21,941 nt of DNA, from positions 1 to 21,941 of the forward strand of contig QFOI01000013.1 of assembly GCA_003241175.1 (NCBI GenBank). The letters are read 5' to 3'. Below the pieces are notes generated by a model that made no database searches, had not been told where the DNA came from, and was given only the letters and a program-made list of their open reading frames with translations. This stretch comes from Pseudopedobacter saltans (GTDB taxonomy: Bacteria > Bacteroidota > Bacteroidia > Chitinophagales > Chitinophagaceae). Shown here piece by piece: positions 7,131-14,208 of this stretch (within the stretch, counting starts at the first letter, position 1; the number at the start of each line of letters is the position of its first letter). The translations under genes were made by a program, and so were the position numbers.

Positions 7131-10100
7131 TATTCTTCAAATTTTTCTGATAACGGCAATTCATCTTCTACCTTAATTAGTTTTCTCTTACTTGCTATAC
7201 TGCCAAAAATAAAGTATAGTCCCGGAACGATAATAACTCCGAATATAGTTCCAAATAACATACCTCCAGCGGCAGCGGCACCAATAGTCCTATTACCAAT
7301 AGCACCCGGTCCATGAGCAAACAGCATGGGTAACATACCTGCAACAAAAGCAAAGGATGTCATAAGAATCGGTCGGAAACGCTCTCTTGCCCCTTCTATC
7401 GCAGCCTTGAATACCGTCATACCTTCCGCATGTTTCTGCATAGCAAATTCAACTATAAGTACAGCATTTTTTCCTAGAAGTCCAACTAGCATTACTAACC
7501 CAACCTGTGCATAAACGTCGTTGGAAACACCCATTAACTTGACCAGTAAAAAAGCACCGAAAATACCAGCAGGTAAAGACAGAATCACAGAAAGAGGAAT
7601 AACAAAACTTTCATATTGTGCGGCTAATATCAAATACACAAAACCCAACACTATCGCAAAAATAACAATTGCTTCATTACCTCTCGCAGCTTCATCTTTT
7701 GTTAAACCTTCATAGCCAATATCATATCCTCTAGGCAATGTTTGTTTGGCAACCTCTTCAATTGCTTTGATAGCTTCACCAGTACTATAACCAGGAGCAG
7801 GTTCTCCTTTAATGGATGAAGAAGGATACATATTGTAGCGCGTAATTTCATTTAAACCATGTGTTTTTTTCACTGTCATAAATGCTGAATACGGAACCAT
7901 TTCCCCTTTATCGTTCTTAACATACAGTTTCAATACATCATCTGGTAAGGCTCGGTATTCTGGCGATGACTGAACATACACTTTGAAGAACGTACCAAAC
8001 CTAATGAAACCTAGTTCGTATGTACTACCAATTAATATGGACAAGTTGTTCATGGCGTTTTCTATCGAAACACCTTTTTGCATAGCTGCATCATTATTGA
8101 TCTGCAACTCGTATTGAGGATAGTTGGCACTAAAGAAAGTAAATAACCCAGATAGCTCTTTTCTCTTCCGAAGAGCCGCCATGAAATCATCATTTACTTT
8201 TTCAAGCGCTTTATAGTCATCTGTATGTGTCTCATCTAAAAGACGCAAAGAAAAACCTCCTGCCGCACCATATCCAGGCACCGCCGGCGGACCAAAAAAC
8301 TCTATAGTCGCACCTGCGATATTTTTCGTTTTTTCTTCTAGTTCTTCCGTAATCTGAGCTGCCGTTTTGGTACGCTTGTCCCAATCTTTTAATTCTATAA
8401 GACATGTACCAGCATTAGATCCGCGGCCCTCTGTCAATACTTCATAACCTGCTAAAGCAGTTACAGAAGATACGCCATCAACTTTTTCAGCTACTGTTTG
8501 TAGTTGTCGAGCAATGTCATTTGTTTGTTCAAGTGTAGAGCCCGGAGGTGTTTGCACAATTGCATAAATCATTCCTTGGTCCTCACTAGGTATAAAACCA
8601 GAAGGTAATGTTTTGGACACTCCAAATATTCCAAATGCAAAAGCCAATAGTAATACAAAAGTGATCAATCGTCTATTGACTATACGTTTCATGAAATTGG
8701 TATATCTCCCTGTCATTTTTTCGAATCCACGATTGAACCAATCAAGGAACATATTGATAGGCGTTCTTCTTCTTTTTTTGCCATGATTATTTTTTAGAAT
8801 GATAGCACATAATACAGGCGTCAATGTCAATGCCACAAAACCGGAAATAACAATAGAACAGGCCATCGTAATGGAAAATTGGCGATAGAATACGCCAACT
8901 GGACCAGACATGAACGCAACTGGCACAAAGACCGCAGTCATGACCAAAGTAATAGCAATGATAGCTCCACTAATCTCCTTGACGACCTCCATTGTAGCAT
9001 TATAAGGAGACAAATGCTTTTCCGCCATCTTGGTATGCACTGCCTCCACTACAACTATGGCATTATCTACAACTATACCAATAGCCAGAACCAACGCAAA
9101 CAACGTAATAAGATTTATAGTCAAACCGAATAGCTGCATGAACATAAATGTACCAATCAAAGAAACTGGCACAGCCAATGTCGGAATCAACGTTGAACGC
9201 CAATCGCCTAAGAAAATAAATACAACCAAAGCCACCAGTATAAAAGCTTCTACAAGTGTATGAACCACCTTTTCTATGGAAGCGTTTAAGAAATTGGAGA
9301 CATCATAAGTAATTTTATAGTCCATCCCAGGAGGAAAGGATGTTTTTTTAAGTTCTTCTAGTTTGGACTTAACTTCTTCAATAACCGAACTAGCATTACT
9401 TCCATAAGTTTGTTTCAAAGTAATGGAAGCAGATGGCAAGCCATTCAAGTTGGAGTAAATATCATAAAACTCACTACCTAGTTCCACTTTTGCTACGTCT
9501 TTTAGCCTGAGTATTTCTCCTTTATCATTTGCACGCAAAATGATATTTTCGTACTCTTCCGGCTTATTGTATCTCCCTTTGTAGGTCAATACGTATTCTG
9601 TTGATTGAGATCTTTGTCCAGTACTTTGTCCGAGACGACCTGGCGAACCAATAATACTTTGTTCGCTCATGGCTTTCATCACTTCATCTGTTGATACATT
9701 ATAGGCACGCATTCTATCGGGATTGAGCCATATGCGCATCGCATATAGACGACTACCTAATATTTTGGCACTACCCACGCCATCCAACCTGCTCACTTCC
9801 GGAATCAAGTTGACGTTAGCGAAATTGTAAAGGAATTTTTGGTCGGCATGAGGATCCTTACTATACAAGTTGACATACATCAACATGTTAGGAGAGGTAT
9901 AGCTAACCACAAGACCTTCACGCTGTACGAGTTCAGGCAATCTATTGGTAACTTGCTCAATCCTAGTCTTAACATTAACCATTGCTTGACTTGGATCGGT
10001 ACCTAGATTAAAATAAACTTGTATAGTAGCCTCCCCTGCACTTGTAGCATCCGAAGTCATGTATTTCATTCCGGGTGTACCATTGATGGCTTTTTCCATA

Positions 10101-10291
10101 GGAATCAAAACAGATTCCACCAACACATTGGCACTTGCACCTGGATAAGCAATATTTACCACCACAACGGGAGGTGCAATATTTGGAAATTGAGAAACGG
10201 GAAGAGACGTAATGGCAATAATACCCATACCCAATATGAATATGGAAAGTACTATTGCCAAGACAGGTCTCTTTATAAATTTTTCGAACAT
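7130..10291 (-). CDS. RND efflux pump, HAE1 (AcrB/MexB-like) family
   Basis: Inner-membrane proton-driven drug exporter of 1053 residues. It starts MFEKFIKRPVLAIVLS as is normal, and has the two large periplasmic loops and 12 membrane segments of the family. The TM4 proton-relay motif reads IGIVVDNAIVVVE, so the first Asp (409) is kept but the second, Asp408 in E. coli AcrB, is Asn410. The TM10 lysine (LLGKNAVLIVEFA) and the TM11 RPILMTS segment are present. The GGGFSLRL-like glycine region in the periplasmic porter domain is seen as AAGGFSLRL. Second gene of a three-gene operon, 30 bases after the adaptor. Likely exports amphipathic compounds; specificity cannot be told. Confidence 0.95.
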   Translation of the reverse strand: MFEKFIKRPVLAIVLSIFILGMGIIAITSLPVSQFPNIAPPVVVVNIAYPGASANVLVESVLIPMEKAINGTPGMKYMTSDATSAGEATIQVYFNLGTDPSQAMVNVKTRIEQVTNRLPELVQREGLVVSYTSPNMLMYVNLYSKDPHADQKFLYNFANVNLIPEVSRLDGVGSAKILGSRLYAMRIWLNPDRMRAYNVSTDEVMKAMSEQSIIGSPGRLGQSTGQRSQSTEYVLTYKGRYNKPEEYENIILRANDKGEILRLKDVAKVELGSEFYDIYSNLNGLPSASITLKQTYGSNASSVIEEVKSKLEELKKTSFPPGMDYKITYDVSNFLNASIEKVVHTLVEAFILVALVVFIFLGDWRSTLIPTLAVPVSLIGTFMFMQLFGLTINLITLFALVLAIGIVVDNAIVVVEAVHTKMAEKHLSPYNATMEVVKEISGAIIAITLVMTAVFVPVAFMSGPVGVFYRQFSITMACSIVISGFVALTLTPVLCAIILKNNHGKKRRRTPINMFLDWFNRGFEKMTGRYTNFMKRIVNRRLITFVLLLAFAFGIFGVSKTLPSGFIPSEDQGMIYAIVQTPPGSTLEQTNDIARQLQTVAEKVDGVSSVTALAGYEVLTEGRGSNAGTCLIELKDWDKRTKTAAQITEELEEKTKNIAGATIEFFGPPAVPGYGAAGGFSLRLLDETHTDDYKALEKVNDDFMAALRKRKELSGLFTFFSANYPQYELQINNDAAMQKGVSIENAMNNLSILIGSTYELGFIRFGTFFKVYVQSSPEYRALPDDVLKLYVKNDKGEMVPYSAFMTVKKTHGLNEITRYNMYPSSSIKGEPAPGYSTGEAIKAIEEVAKQTLPRGYDIGYEGLTKDEAARGNEAIVIFAIVLGFVYLILAAQYESFVIPLSVILSLPAGIFGAFLLVKLMGVSNDVYAQVGLVMLVGLLGKNAVLIVEFAMQKHAEGMTVFKAAIEGARERFRPILMTSFAFVAGMLPMLFAHGPGAIGNRTIGAAAAGGMLFGTIFGVIIVPGLYFIFGSIASKRKLIKVEDELPLSEKFEE

Positions 10292-10321
10292 AGTATGTTT
10301 ATTAGATAATTGTTGATAGGA

Positions 10322-11407
10322 TTATTCTGATGCGACTTTTAGTTCTTTCAAAACTTTGTTAGGTTCTTCATAGTCGAATTCGATTTTATCCTTATCCTGC
10401 ACTTTTCTCACACCTTCCAAAATTATTTTCTGCCCGGCAGTCAGACCTTTTTGAATGATATAGAGATCTGGCAACTCGGCTTTTACTTCTATTGGAGTAA
10501 GATGTATTTGCTTGTTATCATCTACTACGTAAACATATTTTTTATCTAAAATTTCAAAAGAAGATTTTTGCGGAATAACAACAGAATTCTCCATTGGAAT
10601 AGTCATCAATATAGTTCCGGTTTCTCCATCGCGCAACAAATTTGTTGGATTAGGAAATGTAGCCCTAAAAGCAATATTGCCGGTTTCGTTATTGAAATCA
10701 GCCTCAATTGTTTTCACCTCGCCACTTTGTTTGAAAACTTCATTATTGGCCATCAATAGGTGAACTTCTTTCAGATTTTCTTGACCTTCTGCCAATTTAT
10801 AATTGAGATATTCTTCCTCAGGAACATTAAAATAAACCCACATCTGTGCGTTGTCAGAAAGAGTCGTCAACAAATCACCTTCATCAACCAAACTCCCCAA
10901 TTTCATGTCAAGTTTGTCAATAAAACCATCAAAAGGCGCTCGTATTTCGGTAAATTTTAAGTGCGTATTCGCAAGATTCAATTCTGCTTTGGCAAATGCA
11001 GCACTTGCTTTAGACATAGCCAATTCATTGGGCGCTACAACTTTCTTATCAAAAAGAGCTTGGGTATTCTGAAGTTCAATGCGTGCCTTTTCTGCTTCAG
11101 CCGCTGCTTTTTGTTTTTCAGCATTGTAAACCGCTGGCATAATCTGAAACAATAGTTGTCCTTTCTTGACAAATTGTCCCTCATCCACATATACTTTTTC
11201 CAGATATCCTTTCTCCTGCGAGCGGATTTCAATGTGCCTTATGGAATGTATCTGTGATACGTAGTTTCTAACCACTGATGTGTCCATACCAAGGGTACTA
11301 GTCACGAGCAGCTTTCCGGTGGTCTCTGCAGGCTTCTCTTTGGATTTGCAGCTGAACAAACCAAGGACAAGGCTCACACTTACAAGTGCGAGAACATTCA
11401 TTTTCAT
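10322..11407 (-). CDS. RND periplasmic adaptor lipoprotein (AcrA/MexA-like)
   Basis: Membrane-fusion protein of 361 residues that bridges the pump and the outer-membrane channel. The N-terminus is a lipoprotein signal with lipobox LFSC (Cys20). Then follow the first lipoyl half (SQEKGYLEKVYVDEGQFVKKGQLLFQI, about 63-90 in segments), an alpha-hairpin of about 50 residues, the second lipoyl half (IRAPFDGFIDKLDMKLGSLVDEGDLL) and beta-barrel and membrane-proximal domains (DGETGTILMTIP; VIPQKSSFEI). It is the first gene of the operon. Upstream lie a 7-bp-arm palindrome (11471-11490) and a -7-like box (TAGTTTTA on the - strand, 11439-11446). The TetR/AraC-type regulator often found beside such operons is absent from this window. 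Confidence 0.93.
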   Translation of the reverse strand: MKMNVLALVSVSLVLGLFSCKSKEKPAETTGKLLVTSTLGMDTSVVRNYVSQIHSIRHIEIRSQEKGYLEKVYVDEGQFVKKGQLLFQIMPAVYNAEKQKAAAEAEKARIELQNTQALFDKKVVAPNELAMSKASAAFAKAELNLANTHLKFTEIRAPFDGFIDKLDMKLGSLVDEGDLLTTLSDNAQMWVYFNVPEEEYLNYKLAEGQENLKEVHLLMANNEVFKQSGEVKTIEADFNNETGNIAFRATFPNPTNLLRDGETGTILMTIPMENSVVIPQKSSFEILDKKYVYVVDDNKQIHLTPIEVKAELPDLYIIQKGLTAGQKIILEGVRKVQDKDKIEFDYEEPNKVLKELKVASE

Positions 11408-11470
11408 AACGAGGATTTGAGATTTAAATATTGATCCTTAAAACTAGATGTATTAAAAACGATTGTAATA

Positions 11471-11490
11471 GAATGAACCATACTTCATTC
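11471..11490. promoter_or_regulatory. Candidate operator upstream of the efflux operon
   Basis: GAATGAA (11471-11477), six-base spacer, TTCATTC (11484-11490): a perfect dyad of 7-bp arms, the size of a TetR-family operator. It lies 64-83 bases upstream of the adaptor start and just upstream of a weak -7 box at 11439-11446. No regulator gene is adjacent, so this is an inference from symmetry and position. Confidence 0.4.
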
Positions 11491-11511
11491 CTATTTTCAA
11501 TGATATAGTAT

Positions 11512-11949
11512 TCAAATTCTGAGTGCCATTATCATTATATATTTTGATATATAATTATTGCATTTATCATATAGTAGTTGGACTTTAGTAATCAAGGTCT
11601 CAAAAAAAAGAAGTCTAAACAAGAGCGCAACTAGAATACTAATAATTACTAAAGCTTTTGTATAGTAGGATAAGTACGTGTTTTCTGACGTTTCCACAAC
11701 CTCACTGCAACTAGAAGACTCTTCCATAAAAGTTCTTTTTCGCTTTTTAATTTTGGATGTCGCCGAACTATGTAAAGTACTCAACTGATTATTGCAGTTT
11801 GTAATATGTTGTCCAGAAAAGTCAATACCACTAGGAAGCGCCCTATCGTGCTTCGTTAACACCAATAGGCATCCCAACAGTAAAAAAAACAATATGTAAA
11901 TCCTTTTAGATATAATATTCCTTCTTGTGTGTGTAAAATCGTTATGCAT
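11512..11949 (-). CDS. Small membrane protein, unknown function
   Basis: Unrecognised protein. The ATG at 11949 gives 145 residues; a TTG 33 bases earlier would add 11. Two hydrophobic stretches, near residues 17-34 and 98-118, can span the membrane; the loop between them is polar, with KIKKRKR and ESSSCSE segments. Such a two-helix layout fits a small inner-membrane sensor or accessory protein, but no domain is recognisable. It lies 104 bases upstream of the efflux adaptor on the same strand, with the candidate operator between them, and 100 bases from the attachment-like site of the mobile element. Amino-acid content looks protein-like, yet a chance ORF cannot be excluded. Confidence 0.4.
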   Translation of the reverse strand: MHNDFTHTRRNIISKRIYILFFLLLGCLLVLTKHDRALPSGIDFSGQHITNCNNQLSTLHSSATSKIKKRKRTFMEESSSCSEVVETSENTYLSYYTKALVIISILVALLFRLLFFETLITKVQLLYDKCNNYISKYIMIMALRI

Positions 11950-12050
11950 CAAACGAGAAGATGCCCATTTTGGACGACTCAAAAAACGATAAGTTTAAAT
12001 GAAATATAATTTTTCATAGCAGGAGGTTGATAACCGAATAATGCAAGCAC

Positions 12051-12087
12051 ATAAAAAAGCAGCTATGAAATATTTTCATAACTGCTT
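12051..12087 (-). terminator. Intrinsic terminator, probably of a displaced tRNA gene
   Basis: The arms are 12057-12070 and 12074-12087 with a 3-base loop. On the - strand all 14 positions pair (one as U-G) and the stem runs straight into six T residues. On the + strand the same position is a C/A mismatch and no T-run follows. This asymmetry marks it as a - strand terminator, although no - strand gene now precedes it. Confidence 0.8.
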
Positions 12088-12094
12088 GATTTTC

Positions 12095-12109
12095 AGTGGG
12101 CCCACTTGG
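12095..12109 (-). other. tRNA 3'-end-like remnant, candidate attachment site
   Basis: Read on the - strand this is CCAAGTGGGCCCACT, which resembles the T-stem plus acceptor 3' strand of a Bacteroidota tRNA with a GGGCCY-type acceptor end (Ile/Met-like from memory). The similarity ends abruptly upstream, and a terminator follows downstream, as after a tRNA gene. The integrase gene starts about 280 bases away. This is what remains beside an element inserted in a tRNA 3' end. No intact tRNA or second copy is visible in the window. Confidence 0.45.
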
Positions 12110-12387
12110 TCCGATTTCCCTTTTATGATCTTTGTTGACTCTTGTTGCTCTTTTACACTGGATGAAAGTGAAAAAAGTATCGAAGGAGGCAAAAATGATA
12201 AAACTTAGTAAAGCTCAATGCTGACCTTGGGGCGACTTCTAAGACAACCGTTTACTGCAGAAAAACAATTCTACAACAAGGTGCATACACGTTGTAAAGT
12301 CTCCACATTCCATAGAGCTTTGTGTAGAAGCAAATAAGTAAGACAATCCACATATTTAAACAATTATTTTACTCAATATTTAATAAA

Positions 12388-13638
12388 ATGGAAATTCCCG
12401 AACCAAGATTCTATTTAAAACAACCATCTTCTATTGAAAAGACCTTGATCTCTATGCAAGTAAAGTATTGCGGTCAAAGAGTATTTATAAGTACAGGAGA
12501 GAAAATAGCACCGTCAGAATGGAGCTTTGAAAAACAAAGAGCTATCGTGACAAGACGAAACTTAACAGCATCTGCTGTTAATATGGCGATAGATAAAATA
12601 TCAATGGAGTTTAAAAATGCCTTTTTCGATTTATTGAGAGAGTTTGATATACCTCCAGCCAAAGTGGTAACAGATAAACTACTCCAAAAGATTGACGAAT
12701 CATATATTTCTCTATTAGAGAAACCCGTTGAGAAAGTTACATTGATGAAATTTATAAGCCAATATATCGACGAATGTAAAGGGTCAAAATCAGTAGGAAC
12801 AATCAAGACTTATGTCACTACCCAAAGACATTTAGAGGCTTTTGCTTTATTGAAAAACAAAAAGATTGATTTTGAAGATATAACACTGGGATGGAGAAGT
12901 GGATTTGTTCAGTACCTACAAGGTCTAAACATGGCAAGAAATACAGAAGGCAAGCATATTAAAAACATTAAGGTATTTATGAATGAAGCCACCGAAAGAG
13001 GTATTAATACCAATCTTGATTTTAGAAGCAGAAAATTTATTAAGCCAACTGAAGAGGTTGATAAAGTTTTCCTTACAGAGGAAGAGCTTCAAAAGCTACT
13101 TGATTTGAATCTTGAGAAGGGAGATAAAAAAGATATTGTGAGAGATTTGTTTATCATAAGTTGCTATACATCTCTTCGTTATTCTGACCTTATTAATATA
13201 AGACAAGAAAACATAAAGGAGGCAACAATTGAAATGAGAACCCAAAAAACTGGTGAAGATGTGATAATTCCCATTTCAAAGAAGGTAAGGAACATATTCG
13301 ACAAATATGATTCGCAACTACCCAAAGCTCCCTGCAATCAAATTTTCAACTCTCTGTTAAAGGATGTTTGTAGATTGGCAGGATTGACAGAAGCCGTTAC
13401 GATAACAAAAACAGTAGCTGGTGTAAAGCAGACAAAGACATTTGAAAAATACGAATTGATCAGTTGCCATACAGGTAGGAGAAGCATGATAAGTAACTGC
13501 ATATTGGAAGGAGTTCCTACCTCTTCGATCATGTTAATCTCCGCCCATAAATCGTTAAAGGTTTTTCAGAAATATGTGAGAATTACCAAACAGCAAAATG
13601 CCGATGTCTTACAGCACAATATATTTTTCAATAGATAA
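12388..13638 (+). CDS. Tyrosine recombinase/integrase
   Basis: Site-specific recombinase of 416 residues of the Bacteroidota phage-integrase type. It has an N-terminal arm-DNA-binding domain (about 5-100, with the VFISTGEKIAPSEWSFEKQRA segment), a SAM-like core-binding domain (about 118-215) and the catalytic domain. Catalytic residues are in place: Arg264 in TSLRYSDL, Lys287 in TQKTGED, His361 and Arg364 in CHTGRRS, His387 in ISAHKSL and the nucleophile Tyr396 in FQKYVRI. It should therefore be active. Located near the left attachment-like site and reading into the element, as is usual for islands in tRNA genes. An AT-only hairpin follows the stop. Confidence 0.95.
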   Translation: MEIPEPRFYLKQPSSIEKTLISMQVKYCGQRVFISTGEKIAPSEWSFEKQRAIVTRRNLTASAVNMAIDKISMEFKNAFFDLLREFDIPPAKVVTDKLLQKIDESYISLLEKPVEKVTLMKFISQYIDECKGSKSVGTIKTYVTTQRHLEAFALLKNKKIDFEDITLGWRSGFVQYLQGLNMARNTEGKHIKNIKVFMNEATERGINTNLDFRSRKFIKPTEEVDKVFLTEEELQKLLDLNLEKGDKKDIVRDLFIISCYTSLRYSDLINIRQENIKEATIEMRTQKTGEDVIIPISKKVRNIFDKYDSQLPKAPCNQIFNSLLKDVCRLAGLTEAVTITKTVAGVKQTKTFEKYELISCHTGRRSMISNCILEGVPTSSIMLISAHKSLKVFQKYVRITKQQNADVLQHNIFFNR

Positions 13639-13652
13639 TTTTTATATTAGAT

Positions 13653-13684
13653 ACTATATAATATAAAAGATATAATTATATAGT
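13653..13684. repeat. AT-rich hairpin after the integrase gene
   Basis: ACTATATAAT (13653-13662) and ATTATATAGT (13675-13684) are perfect 10-bp arms around 12 bases. It lies 15 bases after the integrase stop but has no T-run. It shares the ACTATA half-site with the palindrome at 13788-13817, so it may be a second binding site instead of a terminator. Confidence 0.5.
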
Positions 13685-13734
13685 TTCGAAATTTTTAAAC
13701 TATTTGTATTTAACTGAAAATGAATGAATTATAC

Positions 13735-13775
13735 AGCTTTACTTTGTACTCAGGAGGTCGAAATCCAGTAGTTCA
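13735..13775. repeat. Partial copy of the 113-bp inverted-repeat element, core reversed
   Basis: The 16 bases AGCTTTACTTTGTACT (13735-13750) are identical to 17260-17275 in the same orientation. The next bases, containing GGAGGTCGAAATCCAGTAGT (13753-13772), match the reverse complement of 17272-17291 with two differences. Both copies then have TCAAAAT on the + strand. It lies in the 264-base gap between the integrase and HTH genes. Confidence 0.6.
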
Positions 13776-13787
13776 AAATAAGCAATT

Positions 13788-13817
13788 TTATACTATAAAA
13801 TAATATTTATAGTATAA
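13788..13817. promoter_or_regulatory. Perfect 12-bp-arm palindrome upstream of the HTH gene
   Basis: TTATACTATAAA (13788-13799), six bases, TTTATAGTATAA (13806-13817). It lies 86 bases before the HTH gene. Symmetry, size and position suit an operator for a dimeric regulator of the replication module; the ACTATA half-site recurs in the hairpin at 13653-13684. Confidence 0.5.
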
Positions 13818-13902
13818 TTTAAGTGAATCATATTTATCCGCATTTAATAGAATTATAGTGCCTAAAAACACTATGCAATTATTCAATTTAAATGTGATAA
13901 AT

Positions 13903-14190
13903 ATGGTTCATTCTGTTTTAATCCAGTACTCTGAAAAGGATTTTAAAGAGTTGCTAAAAGAAGTGGTAAAAAGTGCAGTACTAGAAGCTGTTCAAAGAGT
14001 TATTGAGCAACAAATAAACTCTCCGCCAAAGGTATCTCCGTTATTAAATCGTAAACAAGTATGTGAGCTACTTAACATAACGCTACCAACCTTGTACAAA
14101 CTAGAATCAGATGGTATATTAAAGCCAATCATCCTAGGAGGTTCTTACAGATACTCACAAAAAAAGATAGAAGATATAATAAATAAATAA
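13903..14190 (+). CDS. Helix-turn-helix (HTH_17, excisionase-like) DNA-binding protein
   Basis: Small DNA-binding protein of 95 residues from the ATG at 13903. The frame is open further up to an in-frame ATG at 13873 and a GTG at 13858, but Bacteroidota relatives begin with a short VLIQYS-like strand just after Met, which favours 13903. Residues 1-35 form an amphipathic helix region (EKDFKELLKEVVKSAVLEAV); residues 48-84 are the winged-helix HTH_17 domain, LLNRKQVCELLNITLPTLYKLESDG and then SYRYSQKKIED. Such proteins act as excisionases or as regulators of element replication. It lies 18 bases before the primase-like gene, so the two are probably one operon. Confidence 0.85.
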   Translation: MVHSVLIQYSEKDFKELLKEVVKSAVLEAVQRVIEQQINSPPKVSPLLNRKQVCELLNITLPTLYKLESDGILKPIILGGSYRYSQKKIEDIINK

Positions 14191-14208
14191 AATTCATAAA
14201 CAAGAGGG

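Larger units (their letters stand above)
11950..12387. other. Gene-poor region at the left end of the mobile element
   Basis: No convincing gene. From left to right it holds an AT-rich stretch, a - strand intrinsic terminator (12051-12087), a tRNA 3'-end-like sequence (12095-12109), a possible 20-codon ORF (12162-12224) whose second in-frame ATG at 12195 follows a strong AAGGAGG, and a block before the integrase with a 10-base near-identical direct repeat (TAAGACAACC at 12240-12249, TAAGACAATC at 12339-12348) and dyads around 12281-12296 (TACAAC/GTTGTA). The layout is that of an integrase-proximal attachment region, but the core and arm sites are inferred. Confidence 0.5.

Noticed and set aside
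8879..9263. + strand ORFs inside the RND pump gene
   Set aside because: They are shadows of a long, conserved gene on the other strand.
13751..13775. tRNA fragment (GGTCGAAATCC resembles a T-loop)
   Set aside because: No acceptor, D or anticodon stem can be drawn around it, and the matching copy at 17272-17291 is part of a palindrome.
13653..13817. CRISPR-like repeats
   Set aside because: The repeated blocks are inverted dyads of unequal spacing, not regularly spaced direct repeats, and no cas gene is present.
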